A stretch of 21,950 nucleotides of DNA from JAFDVL01 sp043736395 (GCA_043736395.1 JAYTCQ010000367.1:1-21950); one strand, 5' to 3'; positions 7,276 through 15,387 are shown, counted from the first letter of the stretch. Notes: generated by a model not told the origin, from the sequence alone. Numbers and translations: made by a program.

Positions 7276-8570
7276 ATTTTACTGAATCTCTCAATTATCT
7301 TTTCAGTCTCGGTCACGAAACCTTAGCTATGAAGCTCGGCTTGCAAACAATTACCGAATTATGTTCGGCGCTCGGCAATCCACAGCTACATTATCGTGTC
7401 GTACACATCGCCGGAACCAATGGAAAAGGCTCAACGGCAGCGATGATGGAAGCGATTGCCATGGAAGCCGGATACCGCGTCGGACTTTATACTTCACCGC
7501 ATCTGGTTTCGATCACCGAACGTATCAGAATCAACGGGGAAGAAATTTCGCCGGAAGATTTTGCGCGTTTATCATCCCAAGTTCGCATTGTTTCTGAAGA
7601 GCTGGTAGAAAATAAAAAACTATCTATCCTGCCAAGTTATTTCGAGCAGGTTACGGCCATTGGATTTTTATATTTCGCGGAACAAAAAGTTGATCTGGCA
7701 ATTTTAGAAGTTGGTTTAGGCGGAAGGCTTGATGCCACCAATATTTGTGCTCCGACTGTTTGCGCGATTAGCCCGGTGAGCCTTGATCATCAGGAATATT
7801 TAGGCAATAAACTCGCTTCAATCGCAGCGGAAAAAGCTGGAATTCTCAAACCCAAAGTCCCGGTTGTGATCGCGCCACAAGCAGAAGAAGCAATGCAGGC
7901 AATCGTGGTCAGAGCCAATGAAATTAAGGCTTCCATCATTCTTGTTGAAGGAAACCACGCGGTCGTAGAGAGTGCCTCTTCAGGAATGTTTCATTTTAAA
8001 TACCAGACGAAAACTGCTGAATATTTCGTTCAATTAAATTTGCGCGGCGAGCATCAAACCATCAATGCGCGAACAGCCATTCACCTTTCCGAAGAACTCA
8101 GACTACAGGGAGTGTGTATTTCAAAAGCTGCGATAGAAGCAGGCTTACAAAAAGTGAATTGGGCTGGTCGCCTGGAAATTATTCAATTCAAGGGTAAAAA
8201 AATCTTATTGGACGGTGCGCATAATTTAGCGGGCACTAAGACTCTCCAAGATTTTTTACGAGCGTACGAATCTGACATTCCGATCACCATGATTTTCGGA
8301 GCCATGAGCGATAAATCCATTTCCGGAATGGCAGAAATGCTGTTTCCATTCGCTTCTATCGTGATTGCCACACGAATCAATAATCCGCGCAGTGCAGACA
8401 CTCTGATAATTGCCGAGGCCGCCACCCAACTTGGTGTTCCTTCGATCCAATGCGAATCCGTCGCAGCCGCTCTGGCAGAAGCCTTTTCACGAACTCCTGA
8501 AAACGGATTAATTTGTGTGTGCGGTTCGCTCTATCTGGTCGGCTCTCTCAAGGAATTAATCAATTCCTGA
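7272..8570 (+). CDS. folC: Bifunctional folylpolyglutamate synthase / dihydrofolate synthase
   Basis: Cytosolic Mur-ligase-family enzyme that joins glutamate to dihydropteroate and extends the folate polyglutamate tail. At 432 aa the length is normal. ATP-binding P-loop GTNGKGS at residues 48-54, then LYTSPHLVSITERIRING, LEVGLGGRLDATN, SPVSLDHQEYLG, AAEKAGILK (with the carbamylated-lysine region), and LLDGAHN in the C-terminal ligase domain. It ends in CGSLYLVGSLKEL, as usual for the family. The ATG overlaps the SDR stop by 4 bases. A large palindrome (8592-8711) follows before the convergent protease gene and probably insulates the two. Confidence 0.95.
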   Translation: MNFTESLNYLFSLGHETLAMKLGLQTITELCSALGNPQLHYRVVHIAGTNGKGSTAAMMEAIAMEAGYRVGLYTSPHLVSITERIRINGEEISPEDFARLSSQVRIVSEELVENKKLSILPSYFEQVTAIGFLYFAEQKVDLAILEVGLGGRLDATNICAPTVCAISPVSLDHQEYLGNKLASIAAEKAGILKPKVPVVIAPQAEEAMQAIVVRANEIKASIILVEGNHAVVESASSGMFHFKYQTKTAEYFVQLNLRGEHQTINARTAIHLSEELRLQGVCISKAAIEAGLQKVNWAGRLEIIQFKGKKILLDGAHNLAGTKTLQDFLRAYESDIPITMIFGAMSDKSISGMAEMLFPFASIVIATRINNPRSADTLIIAEAATQLGVPSIQCESVAAALAEAFSRTPENGLICVCGSLYLVGSLKELINS

Positions 8571-8591
8571 ATTCTGTCGAAGTCAGTTCAG

Positions 8592-8711
8592 CGCGGAGCG
8601 TATGGAGTGCTGCGGCTGGGCGTAGCTTTGGTAGAGGCGTTCTGTGCAAATCCACAGCGATGGAAAGAATACCAAAGCTACGCCCAGCCATCGCACTCCA
8701 TACGCTCCGCG
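8592..8711. repeat. Palindromic element D (120 bp) between convergent genes
   Basis: Arms 8592-8633 and 8670-8711 are inverted copies over 42 bases with about 3 mismatches, around a 36-base centre. It begins 21 bases after folC and ends 18 bases before the 3' end of the protease gene, which runs the other way. The symmetric position fits a two-way terminator or transcription barrier, but no T-runs flank the stem, so a dispersed repeat is at least as likely. Confidence 0.85.
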
Positions 8712-8729
8712 AAATCACACGATATTTTC

Positions 8730-9860
8730 TTATCTACTCTGCTTCAACTCAATTGTAATCGGCGTCACACCTTTCGTTAGATTCATCTCAACATTCATTG
8801 AATCAAATCCATCGGCTTTAGCGCGGAGGTTATAGCGTCCGACAGGGAGCGTTTTTTCCAGTGCAAATTGACCTTCAGCATTTGATTCACACCACGAAAT
8901 TAAATCATTGGAATTATATTCTTTGCCGGACAACGCCAGTCCGACTTTTACGCCAGTCAATGGCTTGCCTTGAATCGAACGCACGGTTCCGAATAACTTG
9001 AACTGCTCAGCATTTGAAGCGATGGCTTTCATCGGAGAAGTTTCTTTGGTTGATCCGGCGAGCACGGCTTTCATTCGCGCATTGCGGAGTTCCTGTTCCT
9101 GCCAGCGCGTAATCATCGCTGTGACTAAATTTATCGGTCGTAAATATCCGACTGCGCCGTACGTTTTTTCTTCGTCGCGGTCAACTTCAACTCTAGTTGG
9201 AATCCCGATCAATTTACCCGTAGCATCCACCGCCGCGCCGCCGCTGTTGCCGTGAATTAATCGCGCATCCGTTTTGATCCATTCATCAAGCGCGTCGCGG
9301 CCTTCGACTACGCCGTAGTTCACGGTGATTGTCGTCCCGCCTTTTTCAGGAAATCCGAGGATAAATAGATCATCCAGCAAATCCAATTTATTGGCGTCGG
9401 CAAATTCGATCACCGGCAAATTCAACGGTTTGGATTCATCTTTCGGAACGATCCGCATCAACGCCAGATCGCGTTCTTCATTGAGCAAAAGCGACGTCAA
9501 ACGGTATTGTTTCGGCGTCGCTGCCGCATCGGTTTTTGAATTCTCTGGTAAACTCAAATAAATTTCATCGAACAACTTCGTCGAATTATCGCGCATGACT
9601 ACGTGCAGATTTGTGATGACCAAACCATCTTTGCGAATGACGACTGCTGAACCGCGCGGACGAAATTTTTTATCGGCATCTTCGGGGATGCGAACCTGTA
9701 CCAAACCAATGGCGGGAATTATTTTGCGCACTTGTTCACGCGATTCAGGGCTGATGACGGTGCGGCGATTGGATGCCTGATGAGTTTGTGCAAAAATAGG
9801 AAGTGCGAGAATCAGGCTCGCCGCCAGTTGCCATAAAAGTTTTTGTGAGGTTTTCAGCAT
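8730..9860 (-). CDS. Exported trypsin-like serine protease with C-terminal carboxypeptidase-regulatory domain
   Basis: 376-aa secreted protein. A signal peptide (about 1-24, ending PIFAQ) precedes a chymotrypsin/HtrA-fold domain with the full triad: His86 in TNLHVV, Asp131 in ERDLALM, Ser206 in GNSGG. The oxyanion region HGNSGGAAVD and LIGIPTRVE are typical. No PDZ domain follows. Instead, from about residue 288, a beta-sandwich starts (LFGTVRSIQGKPLTGVKVGL, ending NLRAKADGFDSMNVEMNL), the carboxypeptidase-regulatory-like domain common in Acidobacteriota. The start codon has no clear Shine-Dalgarno. Its substrate is unknown; envelope quality control or processing of exported proteins is plausible. 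The gene is divergent from the cytochrome gene across a 207-bp gap. Confidence 0.9.
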   Translation of the reverse strand: MLKTSQKLLWQLAASLILALPIFAQTHQASNRRTVISPESREQVRKIIPAIGLVQVRIPEDADKKFRPRGSAVVIRKDGLVITNLHVVMRDNSTKLFDEIYLSLPENSKTDAAATPKQYRLTSLLLNEERDLALMRIVPKDESKPLNLPVIEFADANKLDLLDDLFILGFPEKGGTTITVNYGVVEGRDALDEWIKTDARLIHGNSGGAAVDATGKLIGIPTRVEVDRDEEKTYGAVGYLRPINLVTAMITRWQEQELRNARMKAVLAGSTKETSPMKAIASNAEQFKLFGTVRSIQGKPLTGVKVGLALSGKEYNSNDLISWCESNAEGQFALEKTLPVGRYNLRAKADGFDSMNVEMNLTKGVTPITIELKQSR

Positions 9861-10067
9861 AGCTATAAAATTTTTAACGTTGATTTCGGGGGAATGAACT
9901 CAACCTTTCAATTCTTTAATATTGCTATTCAACCAAAAACCGTTGTGCGACTTGTTCAGATTTTATTGTGACTCTGCTTCAAACTGAATACTTGTCCTGT
10001 CTCTGAATGAAACTTTAAAAATTAGCTACGGGATCAGCATTCATTCGTGAAAAATACATTCTTTTTT

Positions 10068-13000
10068 ATGAGAAACTTCAAACTTTGCATCAGCCTTTGC
10101 CTCCCAGCTGTCATCATCATTGGCGCGATTTGGATGGCGCCGCAATTCACTGTCACGGCTGCGCAGGACGTGCAATTCAATCGCGACATTCGCCCGATTC
10201 TGTCGGGTAGCTGTTTCCAGTGCCACGGGCCTGATGAGAAAAATCGCAAAGCCGGTTTGCGCCTCGACACGTTTGAAGGCGCCACCAAAGATCGCGGCGG
10301 CTATCGTGCGATTACGCCGGGCAAGCCGGATGACAGCGAATTAATCCGCCGCGTCACTTCACACGAAGCTGGCGAAATGATGCCGCCTCCAGCCGCCAAA
10401 AAAGCTGCGGTGACGCCGGAAGAAACCGCGCTACTGCGGCGCTGGATCGCACAAGGTGCAAAATATGAAGGCCATTGGGCATTTCAACCACTTGCCAAAA
10501 TTCAGCCACCCGCTGTGAAAAATACGAAATGGGTACGCAATGGCATTGACCGTTTTATTCTGGCGCGGCTCGAACGTGAAGGTGTTAATCCTTCGCCGCA
10601 AGCCGATGCGCGAACGTTAATTCGTCGCCTGTCGCTCGATTTGATTGGGCTGTTGCCGCAACCAACAGAAGTTGAAGAATTCGTCAAAGCCTTCAGCAAA
10701 AATCAGGATGCGGCATACAACGCGCTCGTCGAACGCTTGCTCGCCAGTCCGCATTATGGCGAACGTTGGGGGCGGCATTGGCTTGATCAGGCGCGCTATG
10801 CCGATTCAAACGGCCATACAATTGACGGCGACCGCGTGATGTGGCCGTACCGCGATTGGGTGATTCAGGCGCTCAACGAAGACAAGCCTTTCGACCAATT
10901 TACTATCGAGCAACTGGCGGGCGACCTCTTGCAGAATCCCACGAAATCGCAATTGGTAGCCACGGGCTTTCACCGCAATACCTCCATCAACGAAGAAGGC
11001 GGCGTAGACCCCGAACAAGCCCGTGTCGAACAAGTGATGGATCGCGCCAGCACTACGGGCGCGGTGTGGCTGGGTTTGACCGTAGGCTGTGCGCAATGTC
11101 ATACGCACAAATTCGATCCTATCCCTCATAAAGATTATTACCAGTTTCTCGCGTTCTTTAATTCGACGATGGATGTCAACAATCAAGGCCCGACTGTGAC
11201 TGTTCAGCGCGGCGAGATGTTCGGCAAACCGGAAATAACTGCCGAACCAACCGAAGCAAGGCGCAACATGCCAGTAGGCGAATTGAAGCAAGGCGATTGG
11301 GAAAAAACTGAAATTGCACGGCTCGAAAAGAATCCGGCAGTGATGGCTCCGAATAAACCGGTCGAATGGGTTTCGTTTGATCCCGTAAAATTCGATACCG
11401 AATCGGCTGGCAAATTGCAGCGATTAGAAGACGGTTCGTTTTTGATTAAAGAGAACGCTTCAACAAATGACGCGTATCGCATCTTGGTCAGGATTGCTTC
11501 GCCGCAGGTCGCGGCTGTGCGTTTGCGGGTGTTGCCGCACGAAGCTTTGCCGAAAAATGGCCCGGGGTTAGGAGCTGATGGCACATTTATCTTGAGCGAA
11601 TTTTATATTGATAGCGAAGGCGGGCGGCATCCCTTCAATGATGCTTTTGCTGACGACGAACAACTTGCCTATCCGGCCCGCGCTGCCAGTGATGGCGACC
11701 GTCGCACTGGATGGTCTCTCAACGAGAACGACAAGGCGCGCGAAGCTGTATTTGTCTACGCCCAGCCAAAAAATTTCGGCAGCCGCCAAATCCAATTCAT
11801 CATGCGGCATGAAGCCGAATCCAGTCGCGGGATCGGTCATTTCAAACTTGAAGTGACACAGGAAACGCCGCACGATGCGCGTGGAGCGGCACTGCTCGCA
11901 GCCTTAAAACTCCCACTTAATGGGCGTTCACCTGAACAACAAATTATGGTGGATGCGGGCTTCGCTTCGGCCCGCGCAGTCAGGGAAAAGCAGGCAGGCA
12001 ATGCCGTGATGGCGATGGTCATGCATGACACCAACGTCCCACGCGAATCGTATCTTTTCACGCGTGGCGATTTTACGCGTCCCGACAAAACAGTCGGTTT
12101 GCTGCAACCCAATGTACTCAGCGCCATCGCGCCTGCTTTGCCTGAAACTGGCAAACCTCGTACGCGCCTCGACCTCGCCAAGTGGTTGATTGATCCGGCG
12201 AATCCACTCACTCCACGCGTCACGATGAACCGCATCTGGATGCGCTATTTCGGACGCGGTCTCGTCGAAACCGAAGAAGATTTCGGCACACAAGGCACAC
12301 CGCCGACAAATCCTGAGTTGTTGGATTGGCTGGCAGTCACGCTACGTGACGGAATTTCGGATTTCGGATTTCGGAATGCGGAATTGAAGAAAACGACAAC
12401 CTCCCGCAATTCGCAATCCACAATCCACAATCCGCCATCCAAGCCCTGGAGCTTGAAAGCGATACACCGCCTGATCGTCAATAGCTCGACCTATCGCCAA
12501 TCTTCCGAATTTAATCCGAAATCCGAAATCAAAAATCAAAAATCGGAAGATTCTCGAAATCTCTTCCTCTCACGTCAGGAGCGTTTTCGCGTCGAAGCTG
12601 AAATTGTGCGCGATGCAGCCTTGAGCGCGAGCGGGTTGTTGAATCCAAAGATCGGCGGCCCCAGCGTCCGCCCGCCGCAACCCGAAGGCGTCTATGCCTT
12701 CACGCAAAACAGAAAAAATTGGACAACAGCCGCAGGCAACGAACGCTTTCGCCGCGCGTTGTATACACAGTTTTATCGCAGTGCGCCGTATCCGTTATTC
12801 ACTACATTTGACTCGCCAGATTTTCAGCAAGTCTGCACGCGGCGACAACGTTCGAATACACCGTTGCAATCGCTGACGCTGGCAAACGATCCAGCTTTTT
12901 TAGAAATCGCGCAAGGCTTAGCCGCGAGATTAGTGCGCGAAGTGCCGGGCGAATTTGCCGCTACACTGGACGCGCGATTGAAGCATGCTTTTGCGCTATG

Positions 13001-13196
13001 CTTCAGCCGTCCACCAAGCGTCACGGAACTCACCGCCTTACGCAGTTATGTCGAACGGCAGGCGAGCCAACCCGCTGTGGCAGCATTGGTGAATAAAGAA
13101 TTGACGAAGGCAGGACTCACCGAAGCGCAATCGGCGGCACTGACGGCGGCGGCGCGGGTGTTGTTCAATACGGACAATTTCATTACACGGGAGTAA
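10068..13196 (+). CDS. Exported PSCyt1/DUF1549/DUF1553 cytochrome-type protein
   Basis: Large exported protein, 1042 aa from ATG 10068 (GTG 10047 is in frame and possible). Signal peptide about 1-32. Domains in order: planctomycete-type cytochrome c with CFQCH (49-53) and AGEMMPPP (101-108); DUF1549, about 155-365, with HYGERWGRHWLDQARYADS and a second haem-like CAQCH at 341-345; a beta-rich carbohydrate-binding-like middle; and DUF1553 in the last third, with TRLDLAKWLIDPANPLTPR, NRIWMRYFGRGLVETEEDFG, and SNTPLQSLTLANDP. Family function is not proven; members usually pair with DUF1501 proteins and are proposed to act on complex polysaccharides. Odd: two in-frame repeat insertions (about residues 762-791 and 812-828) in variable loops of DUF1553, and a second copy of the gene's last ~170 bp beyond the next two genes. 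The DUF1501 partner lies 6.7 kb downstream. Confidence 0.93.
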   Translation: MRNFKLCISLCLPAVIIIGAIWMAPQFTVTAAQDVQFNRDIRPILSGSCFQCHGPDEKNRKAGLRLDTFEGATKDRGGYRAITPGKPDDSELIRRVTSHEAGEMMPPPAAKKAAVTPEETALLRRWIAQGAKYEGHWAFQPLAKIQPPAVKNTKWVRNGIDRFILARLEREGVNPSPQADARTLIRRLSLDLIGLLPQPTEVEEFVKAFSKNQDAAYNALVERLLASPHYGERWGRHWLDQARYADSNGHTIDGDRVMWPYRDWVIQALNEDKPFDQFTIEQLAGDLLQNPTKSQLVATGFHRNTSINEEGGVDPEQARVEQVMDRASTTGAVWLGLTVGCAQCHTHKFDPIPHKDYYQFLAFFNSTMDVNNQGPTVTVQRGEMFGKPEITAEPTEARRNMPVGELKQGDWEKTEIARLEKNPAVMAPNKPVEWVSFDPVKFDTESAGKLQRLEDGSFLIKENASTNDAYRILVRIASPQVAAVRLRVLPHEALPKNGPGLGADGTFILSEFYIDSEGGRHPFNDAFADDEQLAYPARAASDGDRRTGWSLNENDKAREAVFVYAQPKNFGSRQIQFIMRHEAESSRGIGHFKLEVTQETPHDARGAALLAALKLPLNGRSPEQQIMVDAGFASARAVREKQAGNAVMAMVMHDTNVPRESYLFTRGDFTRPDKTVGLLQPNVLSAIAPALPETGKPRTRLDLAKWLIDPANPLTPRVTMNRIWMRYFGRGLVETEEDFGTQGTPPTNPELLDWLAVTLRDGISDFGFRNAELKKTTTSRNSQSTIHNPPSKPWSLKAIHRLIVNSSTYRQSSEFNPKSEIKNQKSEDSRNLFLSRQERFRVEAEIVRDAALSASGLLNPKIGGPSVRPPQPEGVYAFTQNRKNWTTAAGNERFRRALYTQFYRSAPYPLFTTFDSPDFQQVCTRRQRSNTPLQSLTLANDPAFLEIAQGLAARLVREVPGEFAATLDARLKHAFALCFSRPPSVTELTALRSYVERQASQPAVAALVNKELTKAGLTEAQSAALTAAARVLFNTDNFITRE
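12351..12440 (+). repeat. In-frame palindromic insertion 1 inside the DUF1553 gene
   Basis: Imperfect inverted arms (12358-12386 and 12407-12434) built from short units of the GGATTTC and CAATCCA type, about 29 versus 28 bases with several mismatches, around a 20-base centre. It is read in frame as a low-complexity stretch rich in Ser, Asn and Thr between DWLAVTLRDG and KPWSLKAIHRLIV, which are adjacent conserved blocks in DUF1553 proteins as I know them. Confidence 0.7.
12501..12550 (+). repeat. In-frame palindromic insertion 2 inside the DUF1553 gene
   Basis: Bounded by perfect 8-base inverted ends (TCTTCCGA at 12501-12508, TCGGAAGA at 12543-12550) and filled with near-tandem AATCCGA/AAATCAA units. 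It is read in frame as SEFNPKSEIKNQKSE between the conserved STYRQS block and the SRQERFRVEAEIVRD block. Its core is the reverse complement of the GATTTCGGATTTCGGA stretch in insertion 1, so the two belong to related repeat families in opposite orientation. Confidence 0.68.
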
Positions 13197-13246
13197 TGGT
13201 TGCGGCTGTAAAATAGTTCAGGCTACATTTAAAGTGGAGGTAGAAT

Positions 13247-13561
13247 ATGACAGTAAAACAACGACGACAACAAGCCGCGACTTCAACCACAAAGTCAGCG
13301 AGCAAACCTTCAAAAGTGTCGCCACTTGCACGCAAAGCAATGCGCCTTTATGAAACAAAACTAAAAGCCCTGCTCGAACCAACCTTCATTGGAAAGTTTG
13401 CGGCGATTGAGCCGGATTCTGGTGATTATTTTGTGGCTGATCGAATGTCAGAAGCGATGCGCCAAGCCAGGTTGCAGCATCCTGACAAAAAATTCTTTCT
13501 GGTCAGAATTGGTTTTAAGGCCGCCGTCACATTCAAAAATCCAGTACCGCTCTCTTTATGA
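13247..13561 (+). CDS. Small conserved protein paired with aspartic protease
   Basis: 104-aa protein with a basic, Ser/Thr/Lys-rich N-terminus (1-30) and a compact C-terminal part: FIGKFAAIEPDSGDYFVAD, then EAMRQARLQHPDKKFFLVRIG. From memory this EPDSGDYF...EA...AR...PDK.FF..RIG pattern is widespread in small proteins encoded just upstream of clan AA aspartic protease genes; the function is unknown. Strong Shine-Dalgarno GGAGG (13236-13240), 6 bases before ATG. The stop overlaps the next start by 4 bases (ATGA), so the two are translationally coupled. No signal peptide. The arrangement looks like a two-gene module comparable to toxin-antitoxin layout, but nothing in the sequence proves such a role. 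Confidence 0.8.
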   Translation: MTVKQRRQQAATSTTKSASKPSKVSPLARKAMRLYETKLKALLEPTFIGKFAAIEPDSGDYFVADRMSEAMRQARLQHPDKKFFLVRIGFKAAVTFKNPVPLSL

Positions 13562-13956
13562 AAAAAATTGAACGCTTGCGGGGCTGGTGGGATTCCGAAC
13601 TTTCACCTCATCTGGCCGTAACTTTAGCAACCGGTGAAGAGCTGGATTTGATTGTTGATTCCGGTTTCAATGGTGAAGTCGTTTTGCCGAAAACGTTAAT
13701 TGCCAGACTTAAATTACCGAATGACGGCACGATGTTCTCACTTTTGGCGAATGGTTCCGTAGTGGAAACCGAAGTTCATATTGGAGAGATTATTTGGTTC
13801 GGGAAAATTTTGGAAGTCAGAATACAAGCTACTGATTCTCACGAAGGCTTGCTTGGCACCGAATTATTTCAAGGCTGCGTTGTCGAACTCGATCCCGATG
13901 ACAACCAAGTGGTCTTTCGCAAGAAATCAGGCAAAGCGCATAAACCGGCAAAATAA
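13558..13956 (+). CDS. Clan AA retropepsin-like aspartic protease
   Basis: 132-aa single-domain aspartyl protease of the retropepsin type, expected to act as a homodimer. Catalytic motif IVDSGFNGEVVLP with Asp34-Ser35-Gly36 (DSG in place of the commoner DTG), the flap region about residues 55-70, and the second conserved hydrophobic block HEGLLGTELFQG about 93-104 before the final beta strand VVELDPDDNQVVF. Length is normal for the bacterial small clan AA family. It lacks a signal peptide and so is probably cytosolic. It overlaps the upstream 104-aa gene by 4 bases. Immediately after its stop comes a broken copy of the 3' end of the DUF1553 gene, so this pair appears inserted next to a duplicated gene end. 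Confidence 0.85.
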   Translation: MKKIERLRGWWDSELSPHLAVTLATGEELDLIVDSGFNGEVVLPKTLIARLKLPNDGTMFSLLANGSVVETEVHIGEIIWFGKILEVRIQATDSHEGLLGTELFQGCVVELDPDDNQVVFRKKSGKAHKPAK

Positions 13957-13961
13957 GACCG

Positions 13962-14110
13962 ACTCAACGCTTGCGCAGTTATGTCGAACGGCAAGCAAGC
14001 CAACCCGCTTCAGCATTGGTGAACAAAGAATTGACGAAGGCAGGACATCGGCGGCACTGACGGCGGCGCGGGTGCTTTTCAATACGGACAATTTTATTAC
14101 GCGAGAGTAA
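13962..14110 (+). pseudogene. Broken duplicate of the 3' end of the DUF1553 gene
   Basis: This 149-bp stretch aligns to 13028-13196, the last codons of the DUF1553 gene, and ends at the same stop codon (translated end FNTDNFITRE). By hand I count about 11 substitutions and gaps of 1, 3, 13 and 3 bases; the 1- and 13-base gaps break the frame. Most substitutions fall at third codon positions and leave the amino acid unchanged (CAG/CAA, GCG/GCA, AAT/AAC, TTG/CTT, TTC/TTT, ACA/ACG, CGG/CGA), so this copy evolved as coding sequence before it was broken. It has no start and is not expressed as a separate protein. Together the two copies form direct repeats around the 104-aa/protease pair. Confidence 0.88.
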
Positions 14111-14127
14111 ACAAATGAGGAGCGAGT

Positions 14128-15375
14128 ATGCGATCCTTAAAAATCATTCTTTGCTTTCTTAGTTTGGTAAACCTTTGTACCAGACAAATTTCTTCACAGA
14201 CGCCTGCGCGCGCCAAACGCATCGTGATTGCCGCCACCGTTTTGCTGGATGGCAAAGGCCAGGTGTTACGCAAAACCCGCATCGTAATCGAAGGCGAAAA
14301 GATTGTCGCCATTGATCCCAAAGCTGGGCCGGTGGATTACGACTTACGCGAGCTGACGGTGATGCCGGGTTGGATTGATGCTCATTCACACATCACTTGG
14401 AGTTTCGGTAAGGATGGCAAAAATGCAGGAATGAACGAAACCACGCAAGAAGCTGCGTACCAATCCGCCGCCAATGCCTGGCTGACCTTGATGGCAGGTT
14501 TCACCACGGTGCAAAGCCCCGGTTCACTCACCGATATTCCTTTGCGCGATGCCATTGCGCAAGGCACAATTCCTGGCCCGCGAATACTGACTTCGGCTGA
14601 GCCGCTCATCGGGCGAGGCGAGCAATCCGGTACATCAGAAGAAATTCGTGCGTTTGTAAGCAAACAAAAAGAAGCAGGCGCAGACCTCATCAAAATTTTG
14701 GCTTCAGGTGGATTTTCTGGCGGTGTGACACTTTCTTCAGAGCAATTAAACGCGGCTTGTGACGAAGCAAAAAAACTAGGACTGCGTACACTAGTACACG
14801 CAAACAAAGACAGTGTCCGCGCTGCCGCACAGGCTGGATGCACACAAGTCGAACATGGTCGGTTAGCTACAGATGAAGAACTAAAATTAATGGCGGAAAA
14901 AGGAACGTATTTTGATCCGCAAGTCGGGTTGCTGCTGGAAACTTATCGCGTGAATAAAGACAAGTATGCAGGCTCACCGTTCTTCTCAAAAAATCCAGAA
15001 ACGTTTGTCGCGTTAAGTGAGAAACACCTCCCGCTTGATCGTGACCTGATGCAACGCGCCGTAAAAACTCCGGGGCTGAAAATTGTTTTCGGCACGGACG
15101 CAGTAGCGGGGGCGCATGGACGCAATGCTGAGGAATTTATTTATCGGGTGCGCGACGGTGGACAGGGCGTAATGCAGGCACTGATCTCGGCTAATTCATT
15201 AGGTGCAGAAGCACTTGGGATGGCCGATCAGATTGGCTCTATCGCTGTTGGATTACAAGCAGACATTATTGCGCTTGATGGTGATCCGTTGAAAGACATC
15301 ACTGCTGTAAGGCGCGTAGCATTTGTGATGAAAGGCGGAGTTGTTTATAAAAATGTCGCACTCGGCAAAAATTGA
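14128..15375 (+). CDS. Exported metal-dependent amidohydrolase
   Basis: 415-aa amidohydrolase with a signal peptide (about 1-24), so probably periplasmic. Full metal site of the imidazolonepropionase/Xaa-Pro-dipeptidase-like group: DAHSHIT with His86 and His88, Lys189 (bridging carbamylated lysine) in DLIKILASGG, His224 in LVHANK, His243 in VEHG, and Asp324 in FGTDAV. The small beta-sandwich domain is split between the N-terminus (VLLDGKGQVL) and the C-terminus (GSIAVGLQADIIALDGDPLKDI). Shine-Dalgarno GAGG at 14117-14120. It starts 17 bases after the broken DUF1553 end. Family members hydrolyse dipeptides or cyclic amides; the substrate here cannot be assigned. A second exported paralogue lies at 15931. 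Confidence 0.92.
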   Translation: MRSLKIILCFLSLVNLCTRQISSQTPARAKRIVIAATVLLDGKGQVLRKTRIVIEGEKIVAIDPKAGPVDYDLRELTVMPGWIDAHSHITWSFGKDGKNAGMNETTQEAAYQSAANAWLTLMAGFTTVQSPGSLTDIPLRDAIAQGTIPGPRILTSAEPLIGRGEQSGTSEEIRAFVSKQKEAGADLIKILASGGFSGGVTLSSEQLNAACDEAKKLGLRTLVHANKDSVRAAAQAGCTQVEHGRLATDEELKLMAEKGTYFDPQVGLLLETYRVNKDKYAGSPFFSKNPETFVALSEKHLPLDRDLMQRAVKTPGLKIVFGTDAVAGAHGRNAEEFIYRVRDGGQGVMQALISANSLGAEALGMADQIGSIAVGLQADIIALDGDPLKDITAVRRVAFVMKGGVVYKNVALGKN

Positions 15376-15387
15376 TTTGAAGTACCG

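Noticed and set aside
8513..8758. Short plus-strand frame across the end of folC and palindrome D
   Set aside because: It is made mostly of the palindrome and the folC tail in another frame, with no ribosome binding site.
10806..11291. 161-codon open frame on the minus strand
   Set aside because: It lies fully within the DUF1549 region of a clear plus-strand gene, and its translation shows no family pattern.
12245..12539. Two minus-strand open frames with repeated FRNPKSEI-like peptides
   Set aside because: They are translations of the short-period repeats inserted in the DUF1553 gene; such peptides are a common artefact of these repeats.
13781..14110. 109-codon frame running from the protease gene into the DUF1553 tail copy
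   Set aside because: It overlaps the protease gene in another frame and only becomes meaningful in the final codons of the broken duplicate.
14382..14843. 153-codon open frame on the minus strand
   Set aside because: It is antisense to the first amidohydrolase, whose metal-site motifs fix the coding strand.
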